64,000 nt of DNA. Origin: Neurospora tetraspora. Taxonomy: Eukaryota; Ascomycota; Sordariomycetes; Sordariales; Sordariaceae. Made by a program: the position numbers and the translations under genes. The notes beneath the pieces are model-generated. The model made no database searches. It was not told the DNA's origin and worked only from the letters and a program-made list of their open reading frames with translations. Positions 1 through 12,731 of the stretch are shown here, piece by piece (within the stretch, counting starts at the first letter, position 1; every line of letters starts with the position of its first letter). Location: assembly GCF_033439725.1 (NCBI RefSeq), contig NW_026944383.1:3906001-3970000 (forward strand), given 5' to 3'.

Positions 1-2600
1 AAGTACTATTATTAACTAACTTGTAGAAAAAGTTTATAATCTCCGGCGTTTAACTACTATAATTATCGGTTATTTTTATTTTAATTTAAATTCTAAAATC
101 AATTTCAAATCCGTCTAATATATTAATACTATAACCCAAACCGCCAATTATCTCCTTACTACTAAATAAGCCCTAAATATTTTAATCGCTACTATAATAG
201 CGCTAAATTAACTTACTACTTAATATACCTACGAATTTATAAATTATTAACGCAAATTTTAGAAGAAGTTATAGAAATTTATTAACGGCCCCCTTCTAAC
301 TTATATACTAACCCGAACTATCGTTTATTAAAATTTAAATAATAATATGAAATTCCGTTTCCCCCAACCTAATCTATACATTAATACAAATCTTTATATC
401 GCCCGTCCTACGCTACTTTTTAATATAATTATTTACCTAATTTCGACGCTCGCTTTAATATTTATAATAACGAAAGTAATAATAATAATTATTAATCGCC
501 AGTAATTCACCCTAACGATCCCTCGCTTTTCCTAGTCTATTATATAGAAGATCATTTTAAATTTATTTCATTTATTCCCTATATAATTAGTAACGAATTT
601 ATTTATTTCTATATTTAATAAATTTATAGTAACGTTGCTATCTTAGAATTCTTTAACTCTAATTATAAAGAGTTTAAAGAGGATATAAATATTAATAAGT
701 ACCGCCCTTCTACTAATAAAAATAAATTTAATAGCGAAGCAGAACTTTCTATTAATAAAGGTTCGGCGGTCGGTCCTATCCTCGAAAATAATAAATTTAA
801 CTACTCCTTTAAATCTTCCGAACGCCCTAATTCCTCTAACTCTTCTAATTCCGAACCGTCTTCTAATTCTAAATCGTTTTCCAATTCCGGATTATCTTCT
901 AATTCTAACGACAATTCTAATAATTCCGTAAATTATATAGAATTAGATATCCCTTTCTTTGGTAATATTTAAAAAATCAAATCCTCTTATTAGTCTTTTT
1001 CGAAATCCTCTTCTATTTCCCCTAATAAGCGCAATACTACTCCAACCTTTAATTATAACCGTCCTTCTACTTAAAAGAGTAATAAAATTCCTATTAGTAG
1101 TAATTTTATATTTTTATATTATATAAGTAATATACCCCAGCCTCTTATTAATATATCCTTTAATAATAATAATAGCCGGCATTTCTATAATTAAAATTTC
1201 CTAAATAAAGTCCCTACCTTTCCTACGCCTTTATATTAATAAATTAATACCCCCGAATCGCCCTTCGGTCGGTTAATCCTAAACCCTTTTCTTAAGCCGG
1301 GCTCTTCCCGCTTCGGAAGCCCTTTTAATTTTAAAAATAAAGAACTCTTTATTTCTATTTATAGAAACTTATAATTTAACTCGGAGGGAGGCGGCTCTTC
1401 GCTTAATAAATAGCGTAATCCTATCGTTTTAAACTCTTTCATCGACTATCCTTGTAATTATATCTATTTTCCTCCTCTAAAATCTTAAAAATCAGTTTTA
1501 CCTTTAAAATAGGGCGGGGATATAAATTCCGTTAACGCAATATTAAGGGTTTCCGTAGTAATTACCCTTACATTTTATATAGTCGCTTCCCTTTGGTAAT
1601 TCCCAATCCTCTTAATACCCTTTCCCGGCAATTTAATTTATTTAATTACTTATATAAACTACTTCGTATTAGAAATCCCTTAGCCCTAACCCTTATAATT
1701 CGGATTAATAATTCCTCTCTATCTAAAATTAAACTTTTCACCGCTTCGTCGACTATAATTATATTTCTTATTTTAACAACCTTACCCTCTATTAAACCTA
1801 TTACGAAGGTCCATCCCGTCGCTGAAAGAATTCTTCCTTCGGAGGCAATTTATTAATTTATAGAGAGTTTATTTACTATAATACCTTATCGCCCCCTTTT
1901 TATCGACTTTAATAAATTTAAAATCATAAATTACGTTTATATTTTTCAAAATTAATTTATTATATCTATTATGAATAATAATCTTCCAATACTTTATTCG
2001 AAGATTTTTAACATCTTTTTAAAAAAACTCTTATCGGCGTCGAATTAAAAAATGCTATAATTTCGTACAGAAAACCCTTTTCGGCCTATATTAAATTAAT
2101 CGCTTCCTTAGCCCATAAACTTATTAATACCTTTTTATTAACCTCCTTTACCCTTTCTAAACTTTATTTATTACTATTTTCCGCCGTAATCTTCGTAACC
2201 CGGCCAACGGCTCCGCTTCTATTAATTATTATCCTACCGCCGCTAAAGAAAATAAAGGTAAGGAGGTTTCTATTAGCTAGCGTCCTATTATTATTAAAAA
2301 AAATAAAGGTAAAAAAGTATTTTTTCTACTTATTAAACTTAAAACCCCCGGAATCGTAGCCTCTTCCAAAATTTACCATTACCCGCGTACTAGCGAATCG
2401 ATAATTATTCCTCGTAAGGCTTTCGTAAATATTCGCTTTAAGCTTACTATATTAACCGCCTATACCGACCGTACTACGAATATTTCGGCTCCCGGGCCTA
2501 CCCTTCCGGCAGTTTATTAGCGTTCCCCCCGTAAAGGTAATATTTCGGGTTAAATAATTATAGGTAATCCTTTTAAAAAAATATAAGTAGGGGTTAAATT
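1..2600. other. RIP-mutated repeat DNA, element not assigned
   Basis: Very AT-rich sequence in which TpA is abundant and CpA/TpG are rare, as expected after heavy RIP. A Ser/Asn-rich coding texture is visible on the plus strand around 800-1,000, and a basic, Pro-containing one around 2,220-2,550. This suggests a decayed plus-strand retroelement reading frame, but I see no reverse transcriptase motif. No host gene is visible, and the short open frames here look like chance. The block continues off the left edge of the window. Confidence 0.5.
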
Positions 2601-5600
2601 TCTTAGGATAAATTTATTTAATTATATTTTCCATTTAAATATATTCTTTTATTAATTACCGATTCTTTAAATTTCCCCTTCGGCAACCCTTCAGCTTCTT
2701 ATTTCAATTAGTATATAAATTATCAGTTTATTATAATTATTATAGAGTTTTAATATCGTTTTAGAAAATAAATTTCTTTTTAAAATAATTGAATTTATTT
2801 TTTATATTACTAATTTAATTATCCTATTTCTTATAATACTTCTATTTAATCTTCCAATACTTAGAAAATACTTTTTACGTATTATAGAAATACTTTTCTA
2901 ATTTTTAAATATTATATTCGACGGGCTAACCCGCTTATTTAATTAAAAATCTCTATTTTATCCCTTCTCCCTTATAATTTATTACCTCTTCTATTTCCTA
3001 CTCTTTTTATTCTTCCACTAATTTTAATAATAATCTATCTTCGGTAATTTTATTTCCCGTTTTCTAAGGTTCTAGTAGGCTTATAAAGGAAATATTGTAT
3101 ATCCGGCAGTATTATATTGGTAAAAAGACCTAATATATTTATAACCCGATCCTTTATTTAACCTTTACTTTAATAAACGTAGGGGCTAACTTATAGTTTT
3201 TAAATTAAAAATTCTTCGTAAATAGTCCTATTAAATCTCTAAGTCGGAATTCTACTAGTATATATTATTTATTATACTCCTTTTATTAAATTTAGACGGT
3301 TTATTCCTAATAGCGTCTTATAACTTTATACATTTATTCTATTTTTTAAAACCTTTCCTTTATTCCTTAAACCTGTAGTTCGTTTCGGCCTTGTATATAT
3401 TTAATTATACGTAGGTAGTATCTGTAGAGGGCTTCGAATAGTAAAACCCCGGTAGTAGAATGTACCGAATTATTATAAATGAATTTAGCCTCCTATAATT
3501 AGTCATATTATAATAGCGGGTTTCTTTCTAGGGCGTTAATATAAAGAAGCTTTTCTAAAATTTAATAGAGGTACTCAATTTGGCTATCCGTTTATAGGTA
3601 GAAAGTAATAAATAATCGATATAGGATATTCTAGGTTTAATAAATTTTTTTTAAAATTCGTTTATAAATAATTTATTTTAATTATTAATAATCGTTAAGG
3701 AGGAGCCGAAACAATATTCAACGTACTTATATAGGAGGTTAGCCATTATTACCGTATTTAAAATCTTAATTATTAGAATAAAAAATTCTATCTTCGTAAA
3801 TTAGTTAATAATTATAAGGATAGTATTATATATGTTACTATTAATCCCCTAATTCAATAGTAGGCCAGTAACAAAATTAATATTAATTTTTTAAAGGGCT
3901 ATTCGGGTAATAATAAAGATTTGAAATTTCTATAGGGCCTATATTTAGGACGTTAAATACCCTAATATAATTCGTATTAAATAATATATTTTCTTATATC
4001 CTTTATAAAGTTCTTTTAACAGAATTTCCTTTTAATATATTCCAGAATTTTGAAAATAATTATATAACCGGCCCTTAGGTTATTATAATAAATATATAGG
4101 ATTTCTTTACACAGTAATTCTTTATTAAAGATTACTAATTATTCTTTAAAGTAAAAACCCCTTTAATTATTTAATTTATACCTTTTAATTATCGAGCCTT
4201 TAATTCGTATAGTCGCCGATAGGTCGGTAATATTAAAGTCTTTAAATTAGAATTCCTTTATAATAATATAAAATTCCTAACTTATTTATAACGCAAGGGG
4301 TAATTCTTTATATACTAGTTTATAAGCAACCTTTTTTAGTATAATTTAGGGAAAAGGATTATTCTTAGGGTTTAATAGGGTTACTTTTAACCCTCGCTCC
4401 GTCGCCGATTTAATAATTCTCTTAATTCATTTAACAAATACGTATATTATTATCTTTTCGGTATATTAATACTTTATCTTAGAATTAAATTATTTTTAGA
4501 AAAATATTAATAATTATTAGATTAAACCGAACTTCTTTTAGAGAATAAATAAAATATCGCTATATTCTATCTCCCTCTTTATATAGTGTAACTTTTTAAA
4601 TAGCCTATCTATAGGGTTCGTAGCGCCCGGCTAATATTTTATATCGAAGTCAAACTATAATAATTAATATACTTATTATACTAACCTTCTTCGAAAATCC
4701 TTCGCTAAGGATTTTATAATACCCGTTAAAACTTAGTAATTTATAAGTATTAAGAATTTTTCGGAAAGTCCTTTTAAATAGTAGTTTTAATATTCTAAAT
4801 TAATTATTATAATAAAAAGCTCTTATTATCCTATATACTAGTACTATTTAGTATCTGTTAGCTTTTTTAAAAAGAAGATCACTAAATACTATTAATTATC
4901 AATCTTTTAAAATAAAATACCCAAAACAGTTTTAATGGAAACGTCCGTTTCTACCCTTATTTCCCGAAAATAATCCTAATATTAGAATATAAACGCCGAT
5001 ACGAAAGCGTCCTTTAGGGTTTAGAATACCTTATCGACTTCCTTTAACTACTTAAATAACCTAATTTTCTTCCCGTTCTTACTTCCCTTTACTAAATCCA
5101 TAAGAAGAGCTACCAATTTAGAATACTTATAAATAAAGCGCCAATAGAAATTAGCAAACCCGAAGAAAATTTAAATATTATAATACAATTCCGGTATTAG
5201 CTATTCTTTAACTACTACAATTTGGGTCGGGTCTATTATAATCCTTTCTATCGTTATTCGGTGGCTGAAAAAATCGATGTATTTTTTTTAGAATTCGTAT
5301 TTCGAAAATTTAGCGTATAATTAAGCATCCCTTAACCGTTTAAAGATAAATTATAAGTACTTATTATATTCTTCCTTAATTTAGGAATAAATTAAAATAT
5401 TGTTAAAATATATAATATAAATTCGGTTAATCAAGCCCGTTAAGGCCTTATATATATACATTTAAAATATAGCGAGCGTATTAATTAGCTCGAATAGTAT
5501 TATAATATATTTAAAATAATTATATGTAGTCCTAGATACTATTTTCTATTAATTTCTCTCTTTGATCCGAATATAATAATATCCTTCCTATAAATCTACT

Positions 5601-8600
5601 TTAAAGAAAATTTTAACGCTTAATAGCCAATCTATCAATTCCCCGATTAGAGGTAGCGGGTATCGATTTTTAATTATTATTTTATTTAAGTTACAATAAT
5701 TTATATATAAACGTAAGGAGCTATCCTTCTTTAGAACGAATAAAATTAATACTTCTGCTGGGCTTTTGAAATATTTAATCTTCTTTATACGTAAATTTTC
5801 TTTTAAGTAATTCTATAGAGTATTTAATTATATTTTCGAAAGGGGATATATTGTTTGAAATAGTACTTCCTTACCTTCTTTAATTCTAATTTTATATTTC
5901 ATATTAAGAAAGGTCGGTAATAATTTTACTCCTTCTTCTAAAAAATATAATTTGAATCCTTTTAAAGCGTGTAGAATAGTCGCTACTCTATTAGCATTAT
6001 TTTCTTTATTATCTATACTTTTAATAGTAGGCCCTATAGGGTTATATATAAATATAATATTAACTATGAAAGTTCGTTCGTTATATATTATATTACGCGT
6101 AAAAATTATTAGGTCCGTTATTTGTAATTTATTAAATTCGAATTTATTACTACGTATATATATAACAATACTTTCTAACCCTATACTTAGTATTAATAAT
6201 AATAGTGGTAGTATTCCAATATTTCTATAGATTACATAAAAGAGTTAAGTCGTTGCTTATTTTTCTCCTATTTTATCCTTTATTTGAAAAATAATTTCGA
6301 ATGCTCTATAATAATATATTTATCTACTATTCGCACTTATTAGTACTAATAGTACTATTATTTCCACCTACTTTAATTTGTACTTTCTTACGAAATTCTT
6401 ATAAATTATATTAATTTCGGCCCCCGTATCGAGGTCTATATTAATTTTTAGTCGGCGACCCTTCGGCGAAATTATTATTATTATTTTCCTTATCGGGCTA
6501 TTTCTTCCGGCCGTCCTAAACCCTTTAATTACTATAAATAACGGTTTATTTATAGGGTTTAACCTTTTAACGGCCCTTTAGAATTGGAAAAGTAGTTACT
6601 TTCTTTATTTATTTTAAGTTTAGGTTCGGTAATAACGTTTTGGATATAGGCTTTTTCGCGGGACCTATTATAGGATTTATAATATCCTTTCGTCTTAAAT
6701 TTCTTAAAATAATTCTTAATAATATATCCCCTTTCTTTATAAATATAATATTCTAATCTTAAACCCTTAGAATTTATTTCCGTCTGGTTAAAAAATTATT
6801 CCTACTTCCAGCTATTATACAATTTATTCGAACGGTCTTTAAAACGCTCTAATTATTTAATATTAAAATTACTCCGCGATTTTTAAAATTAGTAAAACTC
6901 TTTACATTTAAATAAATCCCTTCTACGTATATTTTTCCTATAGTCTTCTTATTATTAATTTAATACTTTCTAAATTATATTCTAAATATTTTTAATGGGG
7001 ATTTCCATATTCCGGAAATATTAACATACTTCCTTCTTTAATTAGAAGAAAAAATTATAAATCCAATCTTCACTATTAACGACCAATTAGCCTAAATATT
7101 AGTAATTAATTTAGTACTATTCTTATAGAATATATATATTTTCGTTAGTATATTAAATTATTTAATAAAGGAGTTCCCTAATTTCTAATTTATAGTATTC
7201 TAGTACAATATATTCCTTACGGACGAATTATAAGAATTTTTCCTAAATTCTATTTCGCTTTTAATTATCTTCGTAGGTAAGCCTTACGGAGAACGCTCGC
7301 TACGAAGTAACGATTTTATTATTAATTTTTGAAAGCGCTTATAAAACGAGTTAGAAATCCGTAATATTTTCGTAGGTTCAATTATTTATTTCTAAACCCT
7401 TAATCTAATCTTCGATTTCAGTACTAATATTATTCGGTTATAAAATATATACGTTATGAATAGGTATTCAAAAGTAAGTCGATTCCTTATCCTCCTTTTT
7501 TCTTATTAGGTTTATTATTATTTTATATAATTTAAAGTATGTTTTTGAAAATTAGGGAGTTATTTCTTCAATTAAAGGGTTAATTTTCTTCGGGCGCAAT
7601 TAATATCCGCGCAAATATTCCAAACGATCATTATTAATTTTCGAAGACCGAAGCGAACCATTAATTAAACGTCGCGAATTCCCTAAAGAAGATTAGCATT
7701 AAATTATTCAGGACGATTCTACAAACAGGAGTTTAAATTATCAATCCGTCGGCCCGGATTTCCTTATAAGTAAGTAGGAACCTTTATAGCAGTATATTAG
7801 GATAATTAAACAATAATAAACAATATTTTTTTTTGAATACTCTAAAGAATATTCTCTACATTAATATAAATTATAAGAATAGTAGGCGCGAAATGTACGC
7901 GAATTTTTAAAGAGGTAGCGTTCCAATTTTTTAATTCTACGATATTTCGCGCAAAGAAACCCCTTCGAATTTAAACAAAAATTAATTTTAATTATAATCG
8001 TTAATAATAGGTATATTAGTAGTAATATTAATAAAGGACTCTTTAATTTATATAATCGGAGGAATGTCCCCGTCGGTCGGATATATATTAGTATTTTTAT
8101 AATTTTAAATTTCATTATTATTAACATTACTCTGAACTTTTTCGGCGTTAGAAATATTTTCGCCCGATTATTTTAAAATACCCTATTTAATTACAAATAC
8201 TTCCGGTATTACTTCCTATTCTAAAGAACGGTTTTAGCGGCGTACGGCTATACCTCTTATATAAGTATTTTTTTTCAGGTATTAACTATATTCCCGGCCT
8301 TTATAGACGATATTTTAAAGGTTAAAGAATTATAAAATTATAGTATAATAGGGTAAGAATATATTTAATATATAATAGTAAATTTATTCCAAAAGGTAAA
8401 CTTTAATTTGGCTAGTAAAGAATATCCGGTTAGGCTATAAGGGTTTTTACCTTATATACGAACCTTTAGTAGGCACCGGATCTAGCGCCCGGCCTCCGAC
8501 CGTACGCCTCTATCATTATCGCACCTATTCTATTATTTATTATAATAACCCCCTCGCCCCGCCTTATCGCTCTTATCAGTTCGTTATAACGTTCCGCTCT

Positions 8601-8660
8601 TCGGGCCTAGTTCCTAGGCCCTTCGGCACGATAACCTTACAATACAGTATTATTTATATA
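2600..8660 (-). mobile_element. Decayed Ty3/Gypsy retroelement (left block)
   Basis: Fossil LTR retrotransposon of the Gypsy superfamily, read on the minus strand. In element order (right to left) there is a gag/protease-like stretch around 6.2-8.1 kb, reverse transcriptase and RNase H texture around 4.4-5.9 kb, and an integrase-like stretch around 3.0-4.3 kb. The integrase part shows the family's recognisable region preceding an 'AEF-YNNS-H-TTG' type block. The slightly less AT-rich segment at about 8.46-8.65 kb could be the 5' LTR or leader, but I found no matching partner, so the ends are approximate. It is broken throughout (many lesions) and old, consistent with RIP. Confidence 0.7.
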
Positions 8661-10110
8661 TAAAAAAAAGGAGGTTAGTTAATTAGATTTCTAGAGGATA
8701 AAAGAAAGTAATTATATTTATGAGGATAATAATAAACGATTATATTTTTACGTATTTTTAATATTAGATTATCGAATATCCCTACCCTTTTATATTTATA
8801 TATAACCGTTTATTTTACTTATTATATATTTGGATTTGAATTTTTATTTTTAAGAGCGGTAGGTAGATTATATATATTTATATAATTGGTTTAAAGAGGA
8901 GAGGCGGTTTTTAAGGAGATATTTAATGACTTTGTGTATAAATTTGATTCGGCTAGTTGCTTTAATGCTAAAGTTTTTATATTTTGAGACGGTGTGATTA
9001 CTAAATTCGTTAATTTATAGGAGGTAATATTTGTAAAGGTAAGCGAGGAGAGTTAGAAAGTATTAGTAAAAAAGGTATATAATATATTATAGAAAGGAAG
9101 GGGGATAATATACGAATTTATTATTTAAATTTATAGATTAGTAAATTCTATATTTGTTTGAAGTAATCCTTATCATTAGTATAAACTATTTATTTCTAAG
9201 CTTTTTAGAAGCTTTTACATAAATTTCAGTAGAATTAATAGGTGGGGTTGAAGGTTAATATATTATAATAGTATAGAGCGATAGTTTTAATTATTAGTTC
9301 GTTAATTATTTTATAAATTTTTTGCCTATCGTTGGGTTATTAGGTAAGGTAGTTGGCGGTGGCAGTATTGTTAATTTCTTCCGGGTTGTTTTCCTTTGCG
9401 CTGTTATTAATGTATTTGTCCTCTTTGTTAGTATTATTATTATTAGTTTTATTATTATTAGTCGCCGCGGGACTTCGGTATAATAGGGGGTTAGGATTAT
9501 AGTTATTTAAATTTTAAATAGTTGGCGGAAGATTTAATAGGTTAGTATTGGGGGTAGGATTATTATTGTTATTGCTGCTATTTGGGGGTGGTTGTATTTA
9601 TTTCTCTTTAATGTAGTAGTTTACGTTCTTTATGATGTGCTATATATAGAGTTGGTATGGTACGTTTGGGTAGGTGGTAATGGCGGCCTTTTTGAACCCT
9701 TTATTAAAATTAGTAATAAGTATTGTAGGGTTGGGAATATTGTAATTCTTTTGAAACTTTTTAAGGTAATTGAATTGTTATTCGAAATCTTTTTACTTTT
9801 CTCCGTTCGAGAGATTGAAAGTTACGTGAAAGTTATAGTTTAGTATATCAACACTAGTTATGTTGAAGAGGGGAAGGTTGAAGTGGTTAATTTGTAAAGA
9901 AAAAAAAGGGGTTAATTAATTAGATCCTATAAGAGTAATTAAGTTAGAGAGTAGTTAAATTAATGAGGGTAATAATACTTTATATATATTATTGATTAGT
10001 AAGATATAAGGGTTTTTCTCTTATATTTCTATATATTAGTCGAAAGTTTAGAATATTCGTAGATCCTTTATTCGTTAGGGAAGTAAGAATTATAATTAAT
10101 AAAGTGTTTG
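8661..10110. repeat. Two related A-rich segments framing about 1.2 kb
   Basis: A segment beginning near 8,662 (A-run followed by GGAGGTTAGTTAATTAGAT) resembles one beginning near 9,901 (A-run followed by GGGGTTAATTAATTAGAT). Similarity continues weakly for about 70 bases to a shared GAGG-TAATAAT stretch. They may be remnants of terminal repeats or two copies of one tail. The DNA between them is less AT-rich than its surroundings, and I recognise no protein in it. Family unknown. Confidence 0.3.
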
Positions 10111-11272
10111 ATATTATAAAGGTTCTTATATTACTCTAGTAAGTCGATGATTATTTTAGTCGAAGTATAAGGACTATACTTTATCCGTCGAATATATTGT
10201 TGAATATTTAATACTTTTTTAGTTATAATAGGGATTCGAAAGTTACGTAGCTCTATTATTAGATTGTTATAGTTAATACGTTAAATAGCAGCGGTATTTT
10301 CTCTATTTAATTCCTTATTTAAAATACTGTTTAAATAATAAGTAATTTGACGCGTAATTATCTTGGCGATCCTAGATAATCTTTTGATAGCGATGTTAAT
10401 AGTTTTTTTATAGTTACGACGAACCTATTATCGATAGACGACGTTATTAGCGAAGTTAGTTATATTAAGGTCGTAAATGTAGTTGTTATTAATTTTTTTA
10501 GTAAATTATTAGTTATTCTACCTTCTTTATAATACGATTTTTACCTGGTATAGGTAGTCGATACGTTTCGAGCCCTTATTTCGAACGTTTTATCCGTTAG
10601 ATATATAAGTGCGACTATATATATAATAATAGTTAATACGTATAATGGCGCCCTCGTTTCCCTTCTTCTTATTCTTAATATTGCTTCGCGATATGATTAT
10701 GAAGTTTTGTTGTACGGCGTGGTTTTGTAAGGAGTTGAAAGTAGTAATTTTATTATTGTAATTAAACGAGGTAAATAATGGTTAGGTTGGTATTAGTATT
10801 AGAAATTGCTATTTAATAGCGGCGTGCTCGTTAGGAGATTGGAGTGATTGCGTTCTTATTCGCTCGCGGGGACGGCGGATTAATAGCGATTAAAATTCGG
10901 TAAGGGGAGTCGTGCTCCTGTCGGGAGTGATTGTTTGAGATAGATTTCTCGGATTTAATAGTATTTTACTAATGATTTTGCCTAAATTTCGTTAGCGCTA
11001 GTTATTTTGGTCGGTTGGGCTGGAAGTTTGATTTATTAGACGAATACGCGATGTGCGGAGGGCGGGCGGGCGGTATATTAATAAATATTACGACGTCGAG
11101 GATACTATATTAAATGATAATAAAGATAAGAGATAATCGTTGTAAACGGTTGCTTAATACTAAGGTAAGGTCTTGTGATAGCTTTATTCAATTGTATAAG
11201 ACTAATTATCGTTAATATATAGCGCGACGGTGGCGGCGGTTGGGTAGCGATGTGTACGTTGTATACGGTGTG
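10111..11272. other. RIP-mutated DNA up to the gene-island border
   Basis: AT-rich sequence that becomes progressively more GC-rich from about 10.6 kb. No protein family was recognised on either strand. The change to normal host composition occurs at about 11.25-11.3 kb. No target-site duplication could be seen at this border. Confidence 0.4.
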
Positions 11273-11293
11273 CTGGGCTGGGCTGGGCTGGGC
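11273..11293. repeat. CTGGG pentanucleotide tandem repeat
   Basis: About four tandem copies of CTGGG lie exactly where the AT-rich block gives way to GC-rich host sequence. Confidence 0.8.
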
Positions 11294-11300
11294 GGTTGGG

Positions 11301-12210
11301 CTTATTCAGCGATAAAAGTGGGTTTATACTAGCCACGTAGCATTTTCATACTAGCTATGTAGCCTTTGCGCATCTGTTCCTGACTGTCAGTCGCTTAGCT
11401 CCGGCGCCTCATCAAGCGCCCTACGCCATCCCCATGCAGGGGCACTTCGCGAAGTCATCGTTTCTCGAGATCCAGTCCGTTGGTACCTCGCACGACCTCC
11501 CAAGCCGTCTTGCCGCTGAAAAGCAGCTTACGGTGGAACCTTATTCAGCCTCCCTTGCTGGTCAAAGTCAACCTCTTCAGACATTCAATATTCCAAAGAT
11601 TCATGCGAGGTCTTTTCTCGAACTTCAAATCTCATCGTCGAGGCCGTGTTGCCAAGAGTCGAGAACATGGTTTGATTGTCTCTGGCAAACGCCCCCCATC
11701 AAACCTGCGATTCCCCGATGTTGTCCCACATGTCACCATGCAGCCCTACAGTCCAGGTACGGAGATACCAACAACGGCAATAAGCGTGGGAATGAAACAT
11801 TTAATGGAAACAGACGCAGTAATACCTCTGGGTTTTGCCTACTCCTTAACAACATCACTTCGAGGGTGATGTCTCGGCCGGTGAGGCCGTTGACCTGTTC
11901 CACAAGATGCATTGTTTCCAGTTTCCAGTTTACTTGCACAACACCCATCTCGATTTGTGATCCTACAACAAAGGCATTGCACGAACTAAAGACATGAATT
12001 CCAGAATCGAATCCGCTGTGTTATCCCCTCAAGTATGTACCTCCATCCCGCACTTGTCAAGCAAAGAACACCCTGATTTGCAGCCGTCTTCCTTCTCCCA
12101 CCTTTCCGATTGCGAAACCGACCATCAACTTCCATGTGGCGAAGACGAACGTCCAGATCTAGATCTGTGTTCTTGGTGCCCCTCACATGACGTTTACCCT
12201 CTCACAAAGT
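11301..12210. other. Intergenic, no supported gene
   Basis: Normal-composition sequence. Open frames of 129 and 187 codons overlap on the plus strand from 11,434 and 11,480. Neither resembles a known protein, neither has a convincing start context or splice structure, and their compositions look like chance, so none is called. The 3' end of the minus-strand NTF2-like gene lies at 12,211. Confidence 0.4.
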
Positions 12211-12731
12211 CTAACCCTCCCAAGTGTAGTTGCCACCCATGTTGAGGAGCCAGATCAAGCTGTTGAACTCGACATCGAGGCTCTTGATCTGCGCATATCC
12301 CTCACGCTTGGTGGTGCCGATGATGGTGATGCCCTTGCTAGGGAGGTTGGCAGCGCCAAACGTGGCCAGCGGAGCGCGACGGCTTCGCAGTCAACGGCAT
12401 CGATGCTGTCGACGACGACGGGGAAGGGCGGGTTCGCGTTCTGCGCCGCCATGAAGATCTCCTTGGTCGCAAAGGTCGGCTGCCCGAGGGGCGTGAAGAT
12501 GAAGGTGTTGATGCTATCGGATCGGTCGACAAAGTCCGAGGCGCAGTACTTGGCGCAAACCTCGTCCGTGTAGTTGGCGATCAGTTGGACGTAGATGTCC
12601 ACGATCTCTTTGGCTTCGGCCCTGGTCAGGCATGCACCCTCTTGACGGGGAGCAATGGCCGAGTTGAGTGAGGAGGGGATTGCCAGTGCCGAGCTGGCAA
12701 AGGCGGCGTTAGCAAGAACTGAAAAGCGCAT
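12211..12731 (-). pseudogene. Secreted NTF2-like protein gene with one frameshift
   Basis: The start at 12,731 opens with an apparent signal peptide (MRFSVLANAAFASSALA). A mature domain follows that resembles small secreted fungal NTF2-like (SnoaL-like fold) proteins: 'LTRAEAKEIVDIYVQLIANYTD' and then 'FATKEIFMAAQNANPPFPVVVDSIDAVDCEAVALRW'. After that Trp, near 12,360, the natural continuation (ATFGAANLPSKGITIIGTTK, ending in 'WLLNMGGNYTWEG') is in another frame and stops at 12,211. The whole span is 521 nt, one base short of 174 codons, so a single missing base explains the break. No splice signals lie there. Either the gene is inactivated or the assembly has a one-base error. The unshifted frame would instead give a 158-residue protein with an unrelated Arg/Ser-rich tail. 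No function beyond the fold can be inferred. Confidence 0.6.

Noticed and set aside
1593-9843. Open frames of 83-92 codons in the left AT-rich block (1,593; 5,952; 7,861; 9,592)
   Set aside because: Ile/Leu/Asn/Tyr-dominated translations expected by chance in RIP-mutated DNA; no family match.
11434-11997. Overlapping 187- and 129-codon plus-strand frames
   Set aside because: No recognisable domain, atypical composition, both overlap each other and a minus-strand frame; no good start context.
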